Positions 11,680 to 23,913 of a DNA stretch of 64,000 bases are shown here, piece by piece (the stretch's first letter is position 1; each line of letters opens with the position of its first letter). This DNA is from Echinometra lucunter (Eukaryota > Echinodermata > Echinoidea > Camarodonta > Echinometridae): positions 5,269,990 through 5,333,989 of the forward strand of contig CM057171.1 in NCBI GenBank assembly GCA_029962745.1, in the 5' to 3' direction. Made by a program: the position numbers and the translations under genes. The notes beneath the pieces are model-generated. The model was given only the letters and a program-made list of their open reading frames with translations, did not search any database and was not told where the DNA came from.

Positions 11680-12488
11680 GAATCCCCAATGATGTCAAGC
11701 TACAGCTTTCGCGAGAGGTCCCGTTGTGGGGGGTTGGAACACAATGCTCATGTGACAGCGTGCAAGTGTCGAATGCTCAAGCAAAACATCCCACAAAGCA
11801 TTAGGCTCCCTACGATGGTAGCAAGAACGACTGTGAAGACGAATCGATCGATACTGCATGATGAATTTTCGAGCTCGCGCTTTCCTGACCACATTCTGAA
11901 AACCCCCAATATATCTCCTTGACATGTGTGACTAGCCAGATATTACAAGAGGCATTGTCATGATAGTGTAATTCTTGTCTCCTGGAAAAACTGACAAGTA
12001 CCTTGGAATACTTTGCAATAACGCAGTAGTTTGACACGGAAGGACATGATTCAGGAGAATGAATGCTCTCACTATCTCACACGGAAAAGAGCTTTGCCAA
12101 CAGTGCAGACTCCAGTAAACTGGTAAACTGGACCATGATATCATAAGGTGATCGTGAAGGTATTCGGACATGTGGTACTGCTATCTTTGGGGAGATTAAC
12201 AGGACTTGTGACACAGCAAAGAAATCTTTCATAGCAGATGGTCTGTAAAAAAAAAAAAAAAAATGTTGCAAGGCTATCTTCTTCAAGTTCTTGTGTTGTG
12301 TTGCGCCGGGATGTCTCCGTCGCTTGCATGTGAGTATACCAACATTGTCCCCTGATTGTTGATTGATATTCCATAAAACATTTCCATCGAGTTACGATGA
12401 ATAAGAGATATTCATTCTTCATGATTATGCTCCAATTAGCCGCATTCTGGCTTGTTAAGAATTGATATAGATGATTATTCATTTCATA
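11680..12488. other. No gene recognised
   Basis: Moderately GC-rich around 11640-11900 with overlapping short frames on both strands. None shows a recognisable domain or a consistent exon border. Confidence 0.4.
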
Positions 12489-12490
12489 TA

Positions 12491-12555
12491 CAGGGGCGTC
12501 GCTACCGCCCCCATAAAAAATTCTTGTCCGCAAATTCGCAATCGCTGTCGGCAAA

Positions 12556-12596
<41 letters not shown>

Positions 12597-14386
12597 AGGA
12601 GGGGAAAAAGAAGGTGCCAAATAGTCATATTAGGCTTATTTACTTGTGTATTTTCATGAAGAATTATCACTTCTACCATGAAAAAGAGTAAATATATTTT
12701 TCCTCGCTCGATGCGCTCGCTTGTATAATTTTTAGATACAGGCTAGACTTTGAAAACAAATAAATTCTGTAAGAAAGATGACCAAATATATAATTGAGAT
12801 ATCTTATAGGCCCATTTATTTGATTAAGAATTATGACTTCTACCATAAAAAGAGTATATCGATTTTTTTTTCTCACTCGCTGCGCTCGCTCGTATTAAAT
12901 TAGATACAAGATGGTTTAGGGAAGTGAATAAATTCGGCAAGCGATGTGACCAAATGTACGTGTATAAGTTAGATATCTCATAGTTAATTCAGTCGTGTAT
13001 TTTGATAAAGAATTATCACTTTTAACATGAAAAGAGTATATACATTATTTTCCTAGCTCGCTGCGCTTGCTCGTATAATATTACGATTTAGGATGGTTTT
13101 TGAAAGTGAATGAACTACACGAGAGAGAGGTGACCAAATATAACTGAGATATCTTTAGGCCCATCATGTAGTTAGATGAAAAACTATCACTTCTACCATG
13201 GAAGGAGTATAAATGCATATTTTTTTTCTCGCTCGCTACGCTCGCTCGTATAATATTTAGATACAAAGTGGATTGGGGAAAGCAAACTAATTCGGCAATC
13301 GAGGTGATCAAATGTACATTAACCAGATATCTTATAGTTCCATCGTGTATTCTGATGAAGAATTATCACTTCTACTGTGAAAAAGAGTAAGGCCATGCGT
13401 TTTGAACTGGGCCAGTTATGTGTTACACGTGTTTTTGCAAAGAAATCATGCACCTTTTCACTCAAATGCCCATTATTTCCAGACACTTTAACTAAAGTAT
13501 ATAAAAGTATACATTTTTTTTGAAACGTATTAACTGAGAATTCCCAAAATGCACTCATAAAAACACGGAATGTAATGCTAAAGAGTTTTGTAACCTGAAA
13601 TACAAAAAAAAAATAGATATAAAATATTTCAGAAGTTTGATGAAGTGAGAAAAAAGTTTGATGTACCCTACAGAGCTAATTCTTGCATTTTTAAATTCTT
13701 CTCAATTGGACTTTCCATAGATATATAACATCATGGGGTTTAATCGAATAAACTTAATTTTGCGCAAGCCCCACATATTTTAAAGTATCAGTAATGAACC
13801 TTTATGTATCCTCCTTAAAATGTTTTAATTGAAGCAAATAATGAATTAAACCACATTATCTGGTACAAACAGAAATGATATTATTTCCTCTTTCTTTTAT
13901 AGCTTTAGCTAGTATCTCTCTACCAGAATGTAATATGCAACAAATCTAAATATTCCCTATAGGACAGTGTACTTTTCTGGAGTACACTAATCATGCTAAT
14001 TCATTGTCTACAGTGACTACAAGTTGGTGTAATAGAGTCATAAATAATTGACGAATAATGAAATATTAAAAACTTGTCCAGATATACATCTCCAAAAGCA
14101 CACTGCATACAATGGTAAAGGCTTCAAAAAGAACCCCAACTCATCACCTAGCATTGCAGGTCTATCATGTAAAAGGGTATTGATATAAAGATAATCTTGC
14201 AAAAACAATTAAGAAATCAACATAAATGGCATACATTAGGGGTAATGAAGCTAAAAGCTCATGAGCCATCTTATAACGGTTGAACTTATAGACGTTGGTC
14301 GTCGGTAATCGGTGGCATTGTTTGTCGGTAATCAGTGGTCTCTACACCCCCTCCCCTCCACTGAAAAAGGTCTAGCGACGCCCCTG
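12491..14386. mobile_element. hAT-like non-autonomous element with internal tandem array
   Basis: The termini CAGGGGCGTCGCTA and TAGCGACGCCCCTG are perfect 14-bp inverted repeats of a kind common in hAT elements. The expected 8-bp flanks (TTCATATA and TTTTATCT) match only partly. The left interior has (GA)n plus poly(G), followed by a ~175-bp tandem array. No transposase frame is seen; total length 1896 bp. Confidence 0.65.
12650..13390. repeat. ~175-bp tandem repeat array, four units and a partial
   Basis: Units begin near 12656, 12825, 13005, 13177 and 13356 with variants of GAAGAATTATCACTTCTACC. Each continues into TTTTTTCTCGCTCGCTGCGC and GATATCTTATAG motifs. The spacing is 169-180 bp. 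The units are clearly diverged from one another, so the array is old. It lies inside the hAT-like element. Confidence 0.8.
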
Positions 14387-14429
14387 TTTTATCTTTCGAT
14401 CTGTTGCTCTATCCTTGCTTGCTTGCTTG

Positions 14430-14771
14430 AAATTTATTTCTGCGTTCAACATGTTCAACACAATACAACATAATCAATTATTACATAGAATTTCTTATAT
14501 ATACATTTTAGACACACGTATCATTTACAATTTCTTTCTGAATATAAAAAAGTATATGAAAAATATTATTCAACTGAATTTCAGAACGCAGGAGACCGTC
14601 GTCATGAGCGACCTGCTTGATGTTGACGACGGCCTCAAGCAGGTCTTTCAAAAGAGAAGCCCTCTCTTTCTTTCTTCTTTTTTTCATCCTCTTCAAAGGC
14701 TGTAAACAGTGTACAATGTCTCTCTTTGTGTGCATTGATCCTTTGTTATAGCTTCGTCGGCTGAGCTTCAT
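14430..14771 (-). other. Possible retroposon or gene 3' end, minus strand
   Basis: An 87-codon minus-strand frame (14771-14508) is rich in Lys/Arg, then Leu (a segment reads LLKDLLEAVVNIKQVAHDDG). It is followed by AT-rich sequence, an AATAAA (complement at 14433-14438) and a CAAG-type tetranucleotide run (14417-14429). AATAAA followed by a short tandem repeat is usual for non-LTR retroposon tails. No known domain is recognised; a chance frame is quite possible. Confidence 0.25.
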
Positions 14772-15148
14772 CCTTCGCCAACAATCGCCCAGGGTAGGGT
14801 TTATTTCGTTTAAGCTAAAGTTAGTTTAGGCTTATTTTCTTAGGGTTGGTAGGGCCTATAGAATGGTCCAGGGCTAGAAATGCTAAAACTGTGAGTTATA
14901 GTGTTTGGAATATGGACCGCTGAGCAAAATAATGTCACCGACAAAGGCGTCAGTCGTGGGGACAGGGAGACACGTCCCCCTTCTTCAAACAACAACCAAA
15001 AAAATAAAAAATAAAAACATAGAAAGGGACACAAAAGGATATGCTGTCGAAATTTTGAAAGAAAACACCTGAAAAGGGCAATAAGGTTTCCCCCGAAAAA
15101 AAACCCTGAAAGAGATACCTGAAAAAACGAAACCCCCAAACTTTTAAG

Positions 15149-15563
15149 ATGCCACCATTTTTTCTTGATACTATCAGACTATGGGTCTGTCTTATTAATC
15201 TTTCTTTGATTCACATTTCAGCTGTAGAGCCGGCTGATTCGGCCAGTTACCCGCCATCGGCCGAGATCGGCAAAAAAGGTCTCGTTGTCTACGAGATCAA
15301 TGATGGAGATGGAGACGGAGACAGGCCCGACCACATATGCATGGAGACTGATTACAACTGCACGACGCCACACGGGCTATGCATCGACAACCAACACAAA
15401 TACCGGCTCGTGGACGTGGAAGGCCCCGTCTCAGTAGAAGGAAAATACAGGTGGTTCTGCGGCATCGAGATAGAAGACGTGTCCGTTAATGATGTCGGCA
15501 TGTACCAAATTTGGAAGCGGCCTGGAGTGTGGAATTCCGGATTTCACGTCAACTTTGCTGTTT
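15149..15563 (+). CDS. Ig-like domain exon of a putative type I membrane receptor (5' coding exon)
   Basis: The exon runs to a strong donor, GTTT|GTAAGT, ending in phase 1. If read from ATG 15149 (purine at -3), the first 25 residues (PFFLDTIRLWVCLINLSLIH and neighbours) look like a signal peptide cleaved after ISA. Alternatively the CAG at 15219-15221, after a pyrimidine-rich tract, is a splice acceptor. The exon then starts at 15222 as a symmetric phase 1-1 exon of 114 codons, the usual form for an Ig domain exon. Residues about 34-138 look Ig-like: Cys64, YRWFCGIEIEDV at 100-111 (E-strand-like) and D115-V-G-M-Y119, the D-x-G-x-Y signature. The usual F-strand Cys after Tyr119 is missing; Cys71, 78 and 104 could pair otherwise. 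N70-C-T is a possible glycosylation site, and 52-58 is an acidic DG repeat. It is GC-richer than its surroundings. Function unknown; a cell-surface recognition role is inferred from architecture. Confidence 0.7.
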
Positions 15564-15864
15564 GTAAGTTTTGATGAAAATATATGCTATTTGCCATGAA
15601 TTTTGCCTTTTGCGTGTGGTAAGAGCCTGGCTTCTCAGTCAGGTGTATCCTGTCCCATATCATAATAATAAACCAGTGGCTAATATGCTAAGGCTCAATG
15701 TGAGAGAAAATAACATAAAACGTGTACTGGAAAAGAAATGTTATGAAATGATATCACTTTGTATGCTAACGATGTTCTCAAGTTTTTCCTGTTTTTTTTT
15801 TTGTTCATTTCTTTTGATGTATTAAATTGCTTTGTTGTTGTTGTTGATCACCATATCTTTTAAC

Positions 15865-16115
15865 AGGGTATGTCAATTGGCTCAATGGATAGAGCGTCCG
15901 CCTCATGAACGGGAGGTCGTGGGTTCGATCCCCGGCCGAGTCAAAGACTTACAAAAATGGTACCCTCTGCCTTCTAGCCAGGCGCTCGGCGTATAAGAAT
16001 GGAGAAGGGTTATAATAACATATTATGTTACGCAGGGCCCGCTGGAAGAGCAGCTGATAGCTGAAGTGGCTACCCTGGGTAAATAAGAGTTATTATTATT
16101 ATCATTATTATAGGG
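15865..16115 (+). mobile_element. tRNA-derived SINE inserted at a splice acceptor
   Basis: The head (about 15869-15943) is tRNA-like: A-box region TTGGCTCAATGGATAGAGCG and B-box GGTTCGATCCC. The body includes TGGCTACCCTGGGTAAATAAG and the tail is (TTA)n. A 4-bp duplication, AGGG, flanks it (15865-15868 and 16112-16115). Removing the insert restores TTTTAACAG|GGGAGAGG, a normal acceptor, so the SINE landed on the 3' splice site of the next exon. The same body/tail motif recurs at about 21838-21870. Confidence 0.75.
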
Positions 16116-16242
16116 GAGAGGGATGCCCATGGTCGCATCTGTCAGACATCGTACGATGAAACATCAAAGGAAATCGTTAACAATTGCACGTCGTTGACGA
16201 CACAGGTGCAGACAACAGAATCGTCAACATGGTCAACCACAG
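16114..16242 (+). CDS. Ser/Thr-rich stalk exon of the Ig-like receptor gene
   Basis: The acceptor TATTATAG|GGGAGAGG sits on a SINE (TTA)n tail and the donor is ACCACAG|GTTAGT. The exon is 129 bp, phase 1-1, with no stop in the frame continued from the Ig exon. It encodes residues 139-181 of the model: W-E-R-D then a segment with Cys148 and Cys163, a possible glycosylation site N162-C-T, and a Thr/Ser run (TSLTTQVQTTESSTWSTT) typical of an O-glycosylated stalk. Kept frame, matching phases and composition support it. The odd acceptor is the main doubt: the pyrimidine tract is now TTA repeats, and the older acceptor at 15865-15866 lies upstream of the SINE and could cause SINE exonisation. Confidence 0.6.
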
Positions 16243-16538
16243 GTTAGTAGTTATATTTATGAATATGTAAAACTTTGGTTTGGTATAAATATTCATGTAT
16301 TATGAATATGCCTTCTTTATGAAAAAAATAACAATATTCTGAAGAATTTTTATGTCATGAAATATCATATATATGTTGGGTATGTAAAGTTATTTTGATC
16401 GATCAATGAAGGCTCGAACTTCTCGCTTCCTTAATTCCTTTGTTCCGTTTTCGATTCGTAAATACAATGAACAACTTCATTCAAATTGATTAAGCCTATA
16501 TCTTGCCACTTCAATAGTCATCTTCTCATTATGTTCAC

Positions 16539-17038
16539 NNNNNNNNNNNNNNNNNNNNNNNNNNNNNNNNNNNNNNNNNNNNNNNNNNNNNNNNNNNNNN
16601 NNNNNNNNNNNNNNNNNNNNNNNNNNNNNNNNNNNNNNNNNNNNNNNNNNNNNNNNNNNNNNNNNNNNNNNNNNNNNNNNNNNNNNNNNNNNNNNNNNNN
16701 NNNNNNNNNNNNNNNNNNNNNNNNNNNNNNNNNNNNNNNNNNNNNNNNNNNNNNNNNNNNNNNNNNNNNNNNNNNNNNNNNNNNNNNNNNNNNNNNNNNN
16801 NNNNNNNNNNNNNNNNNNNNNNNNNNNNNNNNNNNNNNNNNNNNNNNNNNNNNNNNNNNNNNNNNNNNNNNNNNNNNNNNNNNNNNNNNNNNNNNNNNNN
16901 NNNNNNNNNNNNNNNNNNNNNNNNNNNNNNNNNNNNNNNNNNNNNNNNNNNNNNNNNNNNNNNNNNNNNNNNNNNNNNNNNNNNNNNNNNNNNNNNNNNN
17001 NNNNNNNNNNNNNNNNNNNNNNNNNNNNNNNNNNNNNN
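16539..17038. other. Assembly gap
   Basis: Exactly 500 N, a placeholder of unknown real length. It lies in the inferred intron after the stalk exon and may hide further exons. Confidence 0.98.
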
Positions 17039-17368
17039 TCATTGTTATCATTATCATTCGTATTTTTGTTATTATCTGAGAACTACTTCTCTGAGGAATA
17101 TGTCTTGTTGGAAATCACAATAATGACATACAGAGCTTGGCATGATGTACTATGTATAAACTGTATCTGGATTTTTATCATCGTTCGAAATAATCGAGGT
17201 AAAATAATACCAACAGAGCGGGAACTGTATAAACAGAACAAATGTACATCAGCTCTTCACACTTGATTGTTTCAGTGATATCACAGCGTATAACACTGAC
17301 ATCAAATCCACAATACAAAGGGGAAAATCAGATGCATCACATCCCCCGCCCCGCTCTACAAGAACTGT

Positions 17369-17374
17369 ATATTA

Positions 17375-17405
<31 letters not shown>

Positions 17406-17425
17406 TATTATCATTATTATTATTA

Positions 17426-17475
<50 letters not shown>

Positions 17476-17487
17476 GTTATTATTATT

Positions 17488-17522
<35 letters not shown>

Positions 17523-17529
17523 TATATTA
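17369..17529. repeat. (ATT)n microsatellite
   Basis: About 160 bp of nearly pure ATT/ATC with a few interruptions. The frame of poly-isoleucine across it is an artefact. Confidence 0.95.
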
Positions 17530-18405
17530 TTACCTTCTTACGAGCTTTAATGTGTTAGGGGTGAATTTCTGTGGGAACTAAAGGGGGGGGGGAGAAGATT
17601 TTTCAAGGCACAGTTTTCTTGATCAACAAACCCAGAAAAATAATTTTAGCATTGAATTCGAGACGTCTCTGCAGTGTGACTTCTGTGTTAAGAGGATGAA
17701 GGGGTTTTGTTAGTGTAGGAACAGAGTGTGAAAATACCTTTAATTCTTTTTTTTTTCAATGTTTTTTTAAATATTAAGAATAACGTATTTACGGTAAAAC
17801 ACCATGACAAATTTACAATGATAACAGCTTAAGGAAGCATATAAACAAAAAAAAAAGACCCAAAAGAAAAACTAGAACAACAACAACAAAAACCCGTAAG
17901 GACAAACGGGGACAACACCACACAACAAAGATGTCTCTCAGCTCTGCATACTAGTACAGAGTCCCACCGTAACAGGGCCCCGGAAACCGGCCATAGATAT
18001 TGGATGTTCTTTGAAATAAGACTTACAAATGCCTTTAATTCTTTAAACTTGAATGATAAAGGCCCTAGGATGAACCCTGCATTGGGCAAAAAGCATTAAA
18101 GTAGAACACTATCTTTCCATTTCTGTTCATGTTCACTTCGATGGTTGCTATTTACAAAGCCTTTGTTATGAATTAACCAGGCGAGTGGTATGTCAGTACT
18201 GAATGTAAAGTTGTCATGATTTCTTGTGCATGATGTATGTATGTATGTATGATCGTTATTGCATCCTGAAGCTGCCTACAACTCGATAAATAAATCGATA
18301 GACATTGCAAGGAAAACTTGCAACAGATGGTCGATGCTCCCCAATCATCTTCTGTGGATGTTGTGCAGTCCCGTTCCCGGGGGGTTGGAACTGAAACATT
18401 CCTTA
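17530..18405. other. No gene recognised
   Basis: Non-coding; a poly(G) run near 17582-17591. Nothing resembling a missing receptor exon is seen. Confidence 0.45.
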
Positions 18406-18410
18406 ATTCC

Positions 18411-18456
18411 CCCCCCCCCCCCTCCCTCTCTCTCTCTTCCTCTCACTCTCCCTCTT

Positions 18457-18548
<92 letters not shown>
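18411..18548. repeat. Poly(C) plus (CT)n microsatellite
   Basis: About 12 C followed by more than 120 bp of CT with minor variants, the same arrangement as at 7068. Confidence 0.95.
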
Positions 18549-18551
<3 letters not shown>

Positions 18552-18699
18552 CTATATGAGATACACATCAGTCGACCCTCAGACAATGACTAGACCGACC
18601 CTCAAGCCAAAATATCAACCGGCCCGCTCGAAAAAAAAACACCCCAAAACAAAACAAAAGAAAAAGAACATTGACTGTCGTAGGCCGGAGTGAAATAAA

Positions 18700-20740
18700 A
18701 ATGATTTTGTTTTAAAACTTAAGATTCAAGCATAATCATCATCATTATTTTCATTATTATTGTCATGCTTATCCCTGTTATTGTTATTATTGTCATTATT
18801 ATTATCCTTAGTGTTTACTTTTATTGATGCTGTTGCTATTATCATCTTCTTCATCATAATCATCATCATTATCATCATCAGGTTGATCATGGAACATGAA
18901 GAAGACCCAATTTCTTTGGGATTGTAATTTAACTAATTACTCAGTAATGTTATTGTTTTTATCAACATCATAGTCATCTTCCTTGGTTAGAAGACTAAGT
19001 TGGAAAAAGAAAATGAGAAACAGATTAAGGAAGGGGGAAAAAAACATCAGCGGAAAATCCCCATGAATGTATTTTTATTTCCTCCGAAAAAGGGGGATGT
19101 TGGCAAGCGTGGCGCAAGCCTAGCGCTGATGTGGAGACTGCCCTGGACAATGTTCCATAATAACCTTGGAGATGGATGATGTATCTCCTCAGTCATGTCA
19201 GTGATGCATCATCAAACCGGAAAATGAACACGATGAGGGGGTACACTGTAGAGGGTACGGTTTGTTTGCGACATTGAACGATGTTTGACCTTACCATCAA
19301 CACATTCACCGCAAGCAAACGAATAAAAAAAATGCTTCAAAATTGCCCAACGAGAGGATAATTATGTCTCTCAACCCTATACACTGTACGATTTTTTGTA
19401 ATCTAGCCTAGGAAATATATTGTCGACTTGAATGAAAAATAAAGACTCATTGCTTCAAAATTAGCAAGGTAGGATGTACTTACGGTGACTGGAGAAAAAA
19501 AAATGCCCAAAGTAGGTCGGACGAATGAACTCTCGTGGCGAATCCTGTATTTGCAAAGAGTCATTGATTAGTACAAGCACGTTAAAATTATTTCGTACAG
19601 GCACTCACGCTTTTAAATAGCTAAGAGTAGTATAAATGTATTTAGAAGGGAAGACAAACCAAAAGCGAATCCATCGAAAAATAATACATAAGTTTACAGT
19701 GGCACTTCAATTTTTTCCTAGTAAATGACTTGTAACACTAGAGGGGCTTTGATACCAGTATTTATTTGTCTGTCTTTTGTTACACATTACCCCATACACT
19801 GTACTCCAAGAAGATACACTTCTCCCGCTATTTCCTCCGAATTATTTTCATTCTCCTCTTATTTTTTCTTGGGGCGGGGGGGGGGGGTGCTGGGGGTGTT
19901 TATGAAATTGTAAAGTGGTAAGAATGAAAGTGAGAGAATTTCTCAGATTGCATTGTTTTTTCTACCCTTGTATTTATTGATTGTTCTCTCGAATAACCTG
20001 TTCGTATATGAGGTATGCAGTTGCTACCCCCGCTGTGTAAATATAATGGCATATCCATATCTCAGCTGGGGGGGGGGGGGGGGTTGAGATGGGTTGTTTG
20101 AGATAGAGCGTCTAACAGTACTCTCGCACTGGCTGATGATTAACTTAATTCGTTGATTCTTTGAAAATAATCCAAAATCTTCCGAAAGGGGCCAGATGTC
20201 CCTTCCTCCCATTTCAAAAAAGCTAGTGGTTGAATTCAACCTGCCATAGATGCATGGCACTATTTTAGGAAGTGGAACTTCCCCGGCCTCTATAATTATC
20301 TGTTCTTTTTGCTTGAGTGAGCAACGTACCCAGTGCATGGGGATTGGGGGTTGGAGTTGAAAGGTTAAAAAATTGCCCACAAATTGTAGCCAAAATAAAA
20401 ACCGTTGTTTCATGACACGTTAAAGATCCTTTGCCATGTTTACAGGCATTAAACCGTCATACTTCTTTTGTAAAACATGACAAAACCAAGTTTGTCCATG
20501 GAACTAACATTTCTGTGGTTTTCCTTGCGTGTTCGCGTTTTCAAGGATGGTGCAGTGTTATAATACGGCTGAATAACCATCGACCAAATTCTAATCATAC
20601 ACTCTCCTGATAATTCTTTGTGCACATTATTCAGTAGAATAACTGTACATTGATTTATTGGTTGAAGCTCCTTGCCCTCATTCTTTTCTGAGATAATGCT
20701 TTTCTAGCCTTTTTCTATTGTCAGCATACCAGTGATTTCA
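18700..20740. other. No gene recognised
   Basis: Contains imperfect ATT/ATC repeats (18735-18885) and poly(G) runs (19865, 20069). A 129-codon minus-strand frame at 20024-20413 runs through one poly(G) run and has no recognisable domain. Confidence 0.45.
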
Positions 20741-20743
20741 CCC

Positions 20744-20746
<3 letters not shown>

Positions 20747-20810
<64 letters not shown>

Positions 20811-20812
20811 AG
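20747..20812. repeat. (CT)n microsatellite
   Basis: About 64 bp of CT with one TG interruption. Confidence 0.95.
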
Positions 20813-20939
20813 ATACTAGTATACACGTAGAAATTGCATTTGGCACATTGGAAATTCTTATTCGATCATTTTCAGGGCTACTCTCTCCCCAACAAGGAAG
20901 TTATGAATATTTGAGTTTTCGCTGTTTTTTTTTCGCAAA

Positions 20940-21366
20940 TCAGTACTCTTCTTAAACAGTCGATATGAATATTCAGTGAGTGAGTTGATGATGTCATATA
21001 CTCACTATTCTCCATAATAATCTTTACAAAAATTTCAGATAATTTTCATTTTAGTTTTTCAATAAAACTGAAAAGTCATCAATCATGTCTACACATTTAT
21101 TAGACTAGATACCATTTTGTAAGTCTGTTAGGAGTATTTAGGACAACTTTTACATTTTTATAGCTAAAAGATGAAATTTTTGTCATATCTGTATTCATAA
21201 TGTGGGAAACATTGTGAGTACATGACATCATCAACTCCTTCACTGAATATTCATATCGACTGTTCGAGAACTATTTTCCGAAAATAGTCAAATTTTCACC
21301 GCTTTGTTTGGAATTTTTTGTTCTTTTTATTGAAATGAACTTCGTCTTACTGTGGACTTGGCCTTT
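20940..21366. mobile_element. Inverted-repeat transposon fragment
   Basis: The segment CAGTCGATATGAATATTCAG with GATGATGTCAT (20955-21002) is mirrored at 21213-21270. The right side continues to a CTTTAAAG-type end (about 21362-21370), fitting a TTAA-targeting element whose left end is lost. From memory, similar sequence is common in sea urchin genomes. Confidence 0.55.
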
Positions 21367-21837
21367 AAAGAAGGACCCTCAGTAAAAGTTTCCTTGTCAT
21401 TTTTTTTTTGTCATGCATCATGGAAAGATGGTTTATTTTGCACCCCCCCCCCCCTCCCTGGCGTATTACATGGATACGCCATAGCTTAAGAAAGACTGAT
21501 GGACATTATTATAATGTTATTAAGTGAAAGGTTTAGGCACTGGTCCCATCATCTGCTCATTCAGCCTTGCAGGAATTGAGTTGATGTATGTTCCCCTCTT
21601 TGTTTATAAGACTTTCTCTCGTCATATCTTCATGCACGGGGGCTTCAATAGAAGAATTTGCCATACCCAGTACAGACTTTAATGAGATATTCACATTAGG
21701 TCATATTCGTTTATTTTAGGAATCCTGTTCCGTGTCATTCATTTTTTTTTATATATATTGTTTATTTATTTGATTTTTTATACATTCATTGATTTTATTG
21801 TTGTTTTATCTTACAGTGTTACATAATTTAGAATAAA

Positions 21838-21960
21838 GAGGCTACCGTGGGTAAACAGGACATACTAATTATTAGTAGTTGTAATAGTAGTACATGTATC
21901 AGTGGTAGAAGCAGCAGTAATAGTAGCAGTAGTAGTAGTAGCAGTAGTAGTAGTAGTAGC

Positions 21961-21992
<32 letters not shown>

Positions 21993-22023
21993 CAGTAGTA
22001 GTAGTAGTAGTAGTAGTAGTAGC

Positions 22024-22069
<46 letters not shown>

Positions 22070-22273
22070 ATAGTAGCAGTAGTAGTAGTAGTATATAGTA
22101 ACAGTAGCAGTAGTAGTATAGTATTGGTAGTGGTAGTGGTAGAAGTAGTAGTAGTAGTAGCAGTAGTAGTAGTGGTGGTAGTAGTAGCAGTAGTAGCAGT
22201 AGTGGTAGTGGTAGTAGTGGTAGTAGCAGCAGCAGTAGTAGTGGTAGTAGCAGCAGCAGTGGTAGTGGTAGTG

Positions 22274-22319
<46 letters not shown>

Positions 22320-22351
22320 CAGTATTGGGAGTAGTAGTGGTGGTGGTGGTG

Positions 22352-22427
<76 letters not shown>

Positions 22428-22494
22428 GACTATAGTAGTAGTAGTGGTATGTAGTAGTAGTAATATAGAAGTAGTAGTAGTGGTAGTAGTAGTG

Positions 22495-22530
<36 letters not shown>

Positions 22531-22545
22531 ATAGTAGTAGTAGTA
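21838..22545. repeat. (AGT)n array 1, seeded by a SINE tail
   Basis: GGCTACCGTGGGTAAACAGG at 21840-21859 matches the 3' body of the SINE at 15865. The array follows directly, about 680 bp of AGT with GGT/AGC variants. Long frames of poly-Ser, poly-Val, poly-Thr or poly-Leu on both strands are translations of the repeat. Confidence 0.9.
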
Positions 22546-22547
22546 GT

Positions 22548-22810
22548 CATCGGGGTTAATCCATTTTGAGGAGCGGGGTGGGGATGATCGACTTTTTTGC
22601 CGATTTTTTTTTTGTTTTGTTTTTTTGGTTCCGTTAATCATATTTCATTGTAAAGCGCATTTAAACACGTACGTGGAAAATGCGCTATATAAATACATCA
22701 TTATTCTTGTTCTTGTCGTAGTAGTAGTGTAGTGGTAGCAGTACTTAGTGGTAGTAGTGGTAGTAGTAGTAGTAGTAGTGGTAGTAGTAGTGGTAGTAGT
22801 GGTAGTAGTG

Positions 22811-22841
<31 letters not shown>

Positions 22842-22881
22842 TAGTAATGTAGTAGTAGTGGTAGTAGTAGTAGTAGTAGTG

Positions 22882-22923
<42 letters not shown>

Positions 22924-23174
22924 ATAGTAGTAGTGGTAGTAGAAGTAGTGGTAGTAGTAGTTGTAGTAGTGGTAGTATTAGCAGTAGCAGTAGTAGTAGT
23001 AGTAGTAGTAGTAGTAGCAGCAGCAGAAGCAGTAGTAGAAGTAGTAGTAGGAGTAGGAGTAGTAGGAGTTGTAGGAGTAGTTATAGTAGGAGTAGGAGTA
23101 GTAGTAGTAGTAGTGGTAGTCGTATTAGTAGTGGTAGTAGTAGTGGTTATGGTAGTGGTAGTAGTAGTGGTAGC

Positions 23175-23231
<57 letters not shown>

Positions 23232-23516
23232 TATAGTAGGAGTAGGAGTAGTAGTGGTAGTAGTAGTAGTAGTTATAGTAGGAGTAGGAGTAGTAGGAGT
23301 AGAAGTAGTTGTTGTTGCTCTTCTTTTTCTTTTGTTCTTCTTTTTCTTCTAAAAAATTCACTTGTTCCATTAATGATATTTCATTGTTAAGTGCATTTGA
23401 ACATGTACGTGGAAAATGCGCTATATAAATTCATTATTATTTTTGTTCTTGTCGTAGTAGTAGTGTAGTGGTAGCAGTACTTAGTGGTAGTAGTGGTAGT
23501 AGTAGTAGTAGTAGTG

Positions 23517-23568
<52 letters not shown>

Positions 23569-23569
23569 C

Positions 23570-23619
<50 letters not shown>

Positions 23620-23762
23620 GAGTAGTAGTGGTAGTAGTAGTAGTAGTAGTGGTAGTGGTAGTAGCAGTAGTAGCAGTAGTAGTAGTAGTAGGAGTAGTAG
23701 TGGTAGTAGTAGTAGTAGTAGTAGTGGTAATGGTAGTAGCAGTAGTAGTAGTAGTAGTAGTG

Positions 23763-23793
<31 letters not shown>

Positions 23794-23863
23794 CATTAGT
23801 AGTGGTAGTAGTAGTGGTAGTGGTAGTGGTAGTAGTAGTGATAGTAGTAGTGGTAGGTAGTGA

Positions 23864-23913
<50 letters not shown>

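Noticed and set aside
12141..12620. 159-codon minus-strand frame
   Set aside because: Starts in a (CT)n/poly(C) repeat at the end of a hAT-like element and has no recognisable domain.
16486..17079. Open frame across N
   Set aside because: It exists only because N is not read as a stop.
20024..20413. 129-codon minus-strand frame
   Set aside because: Includes a poly-Pro stretch from a poly(G) run; no domain, no splice sites, no counterpart.
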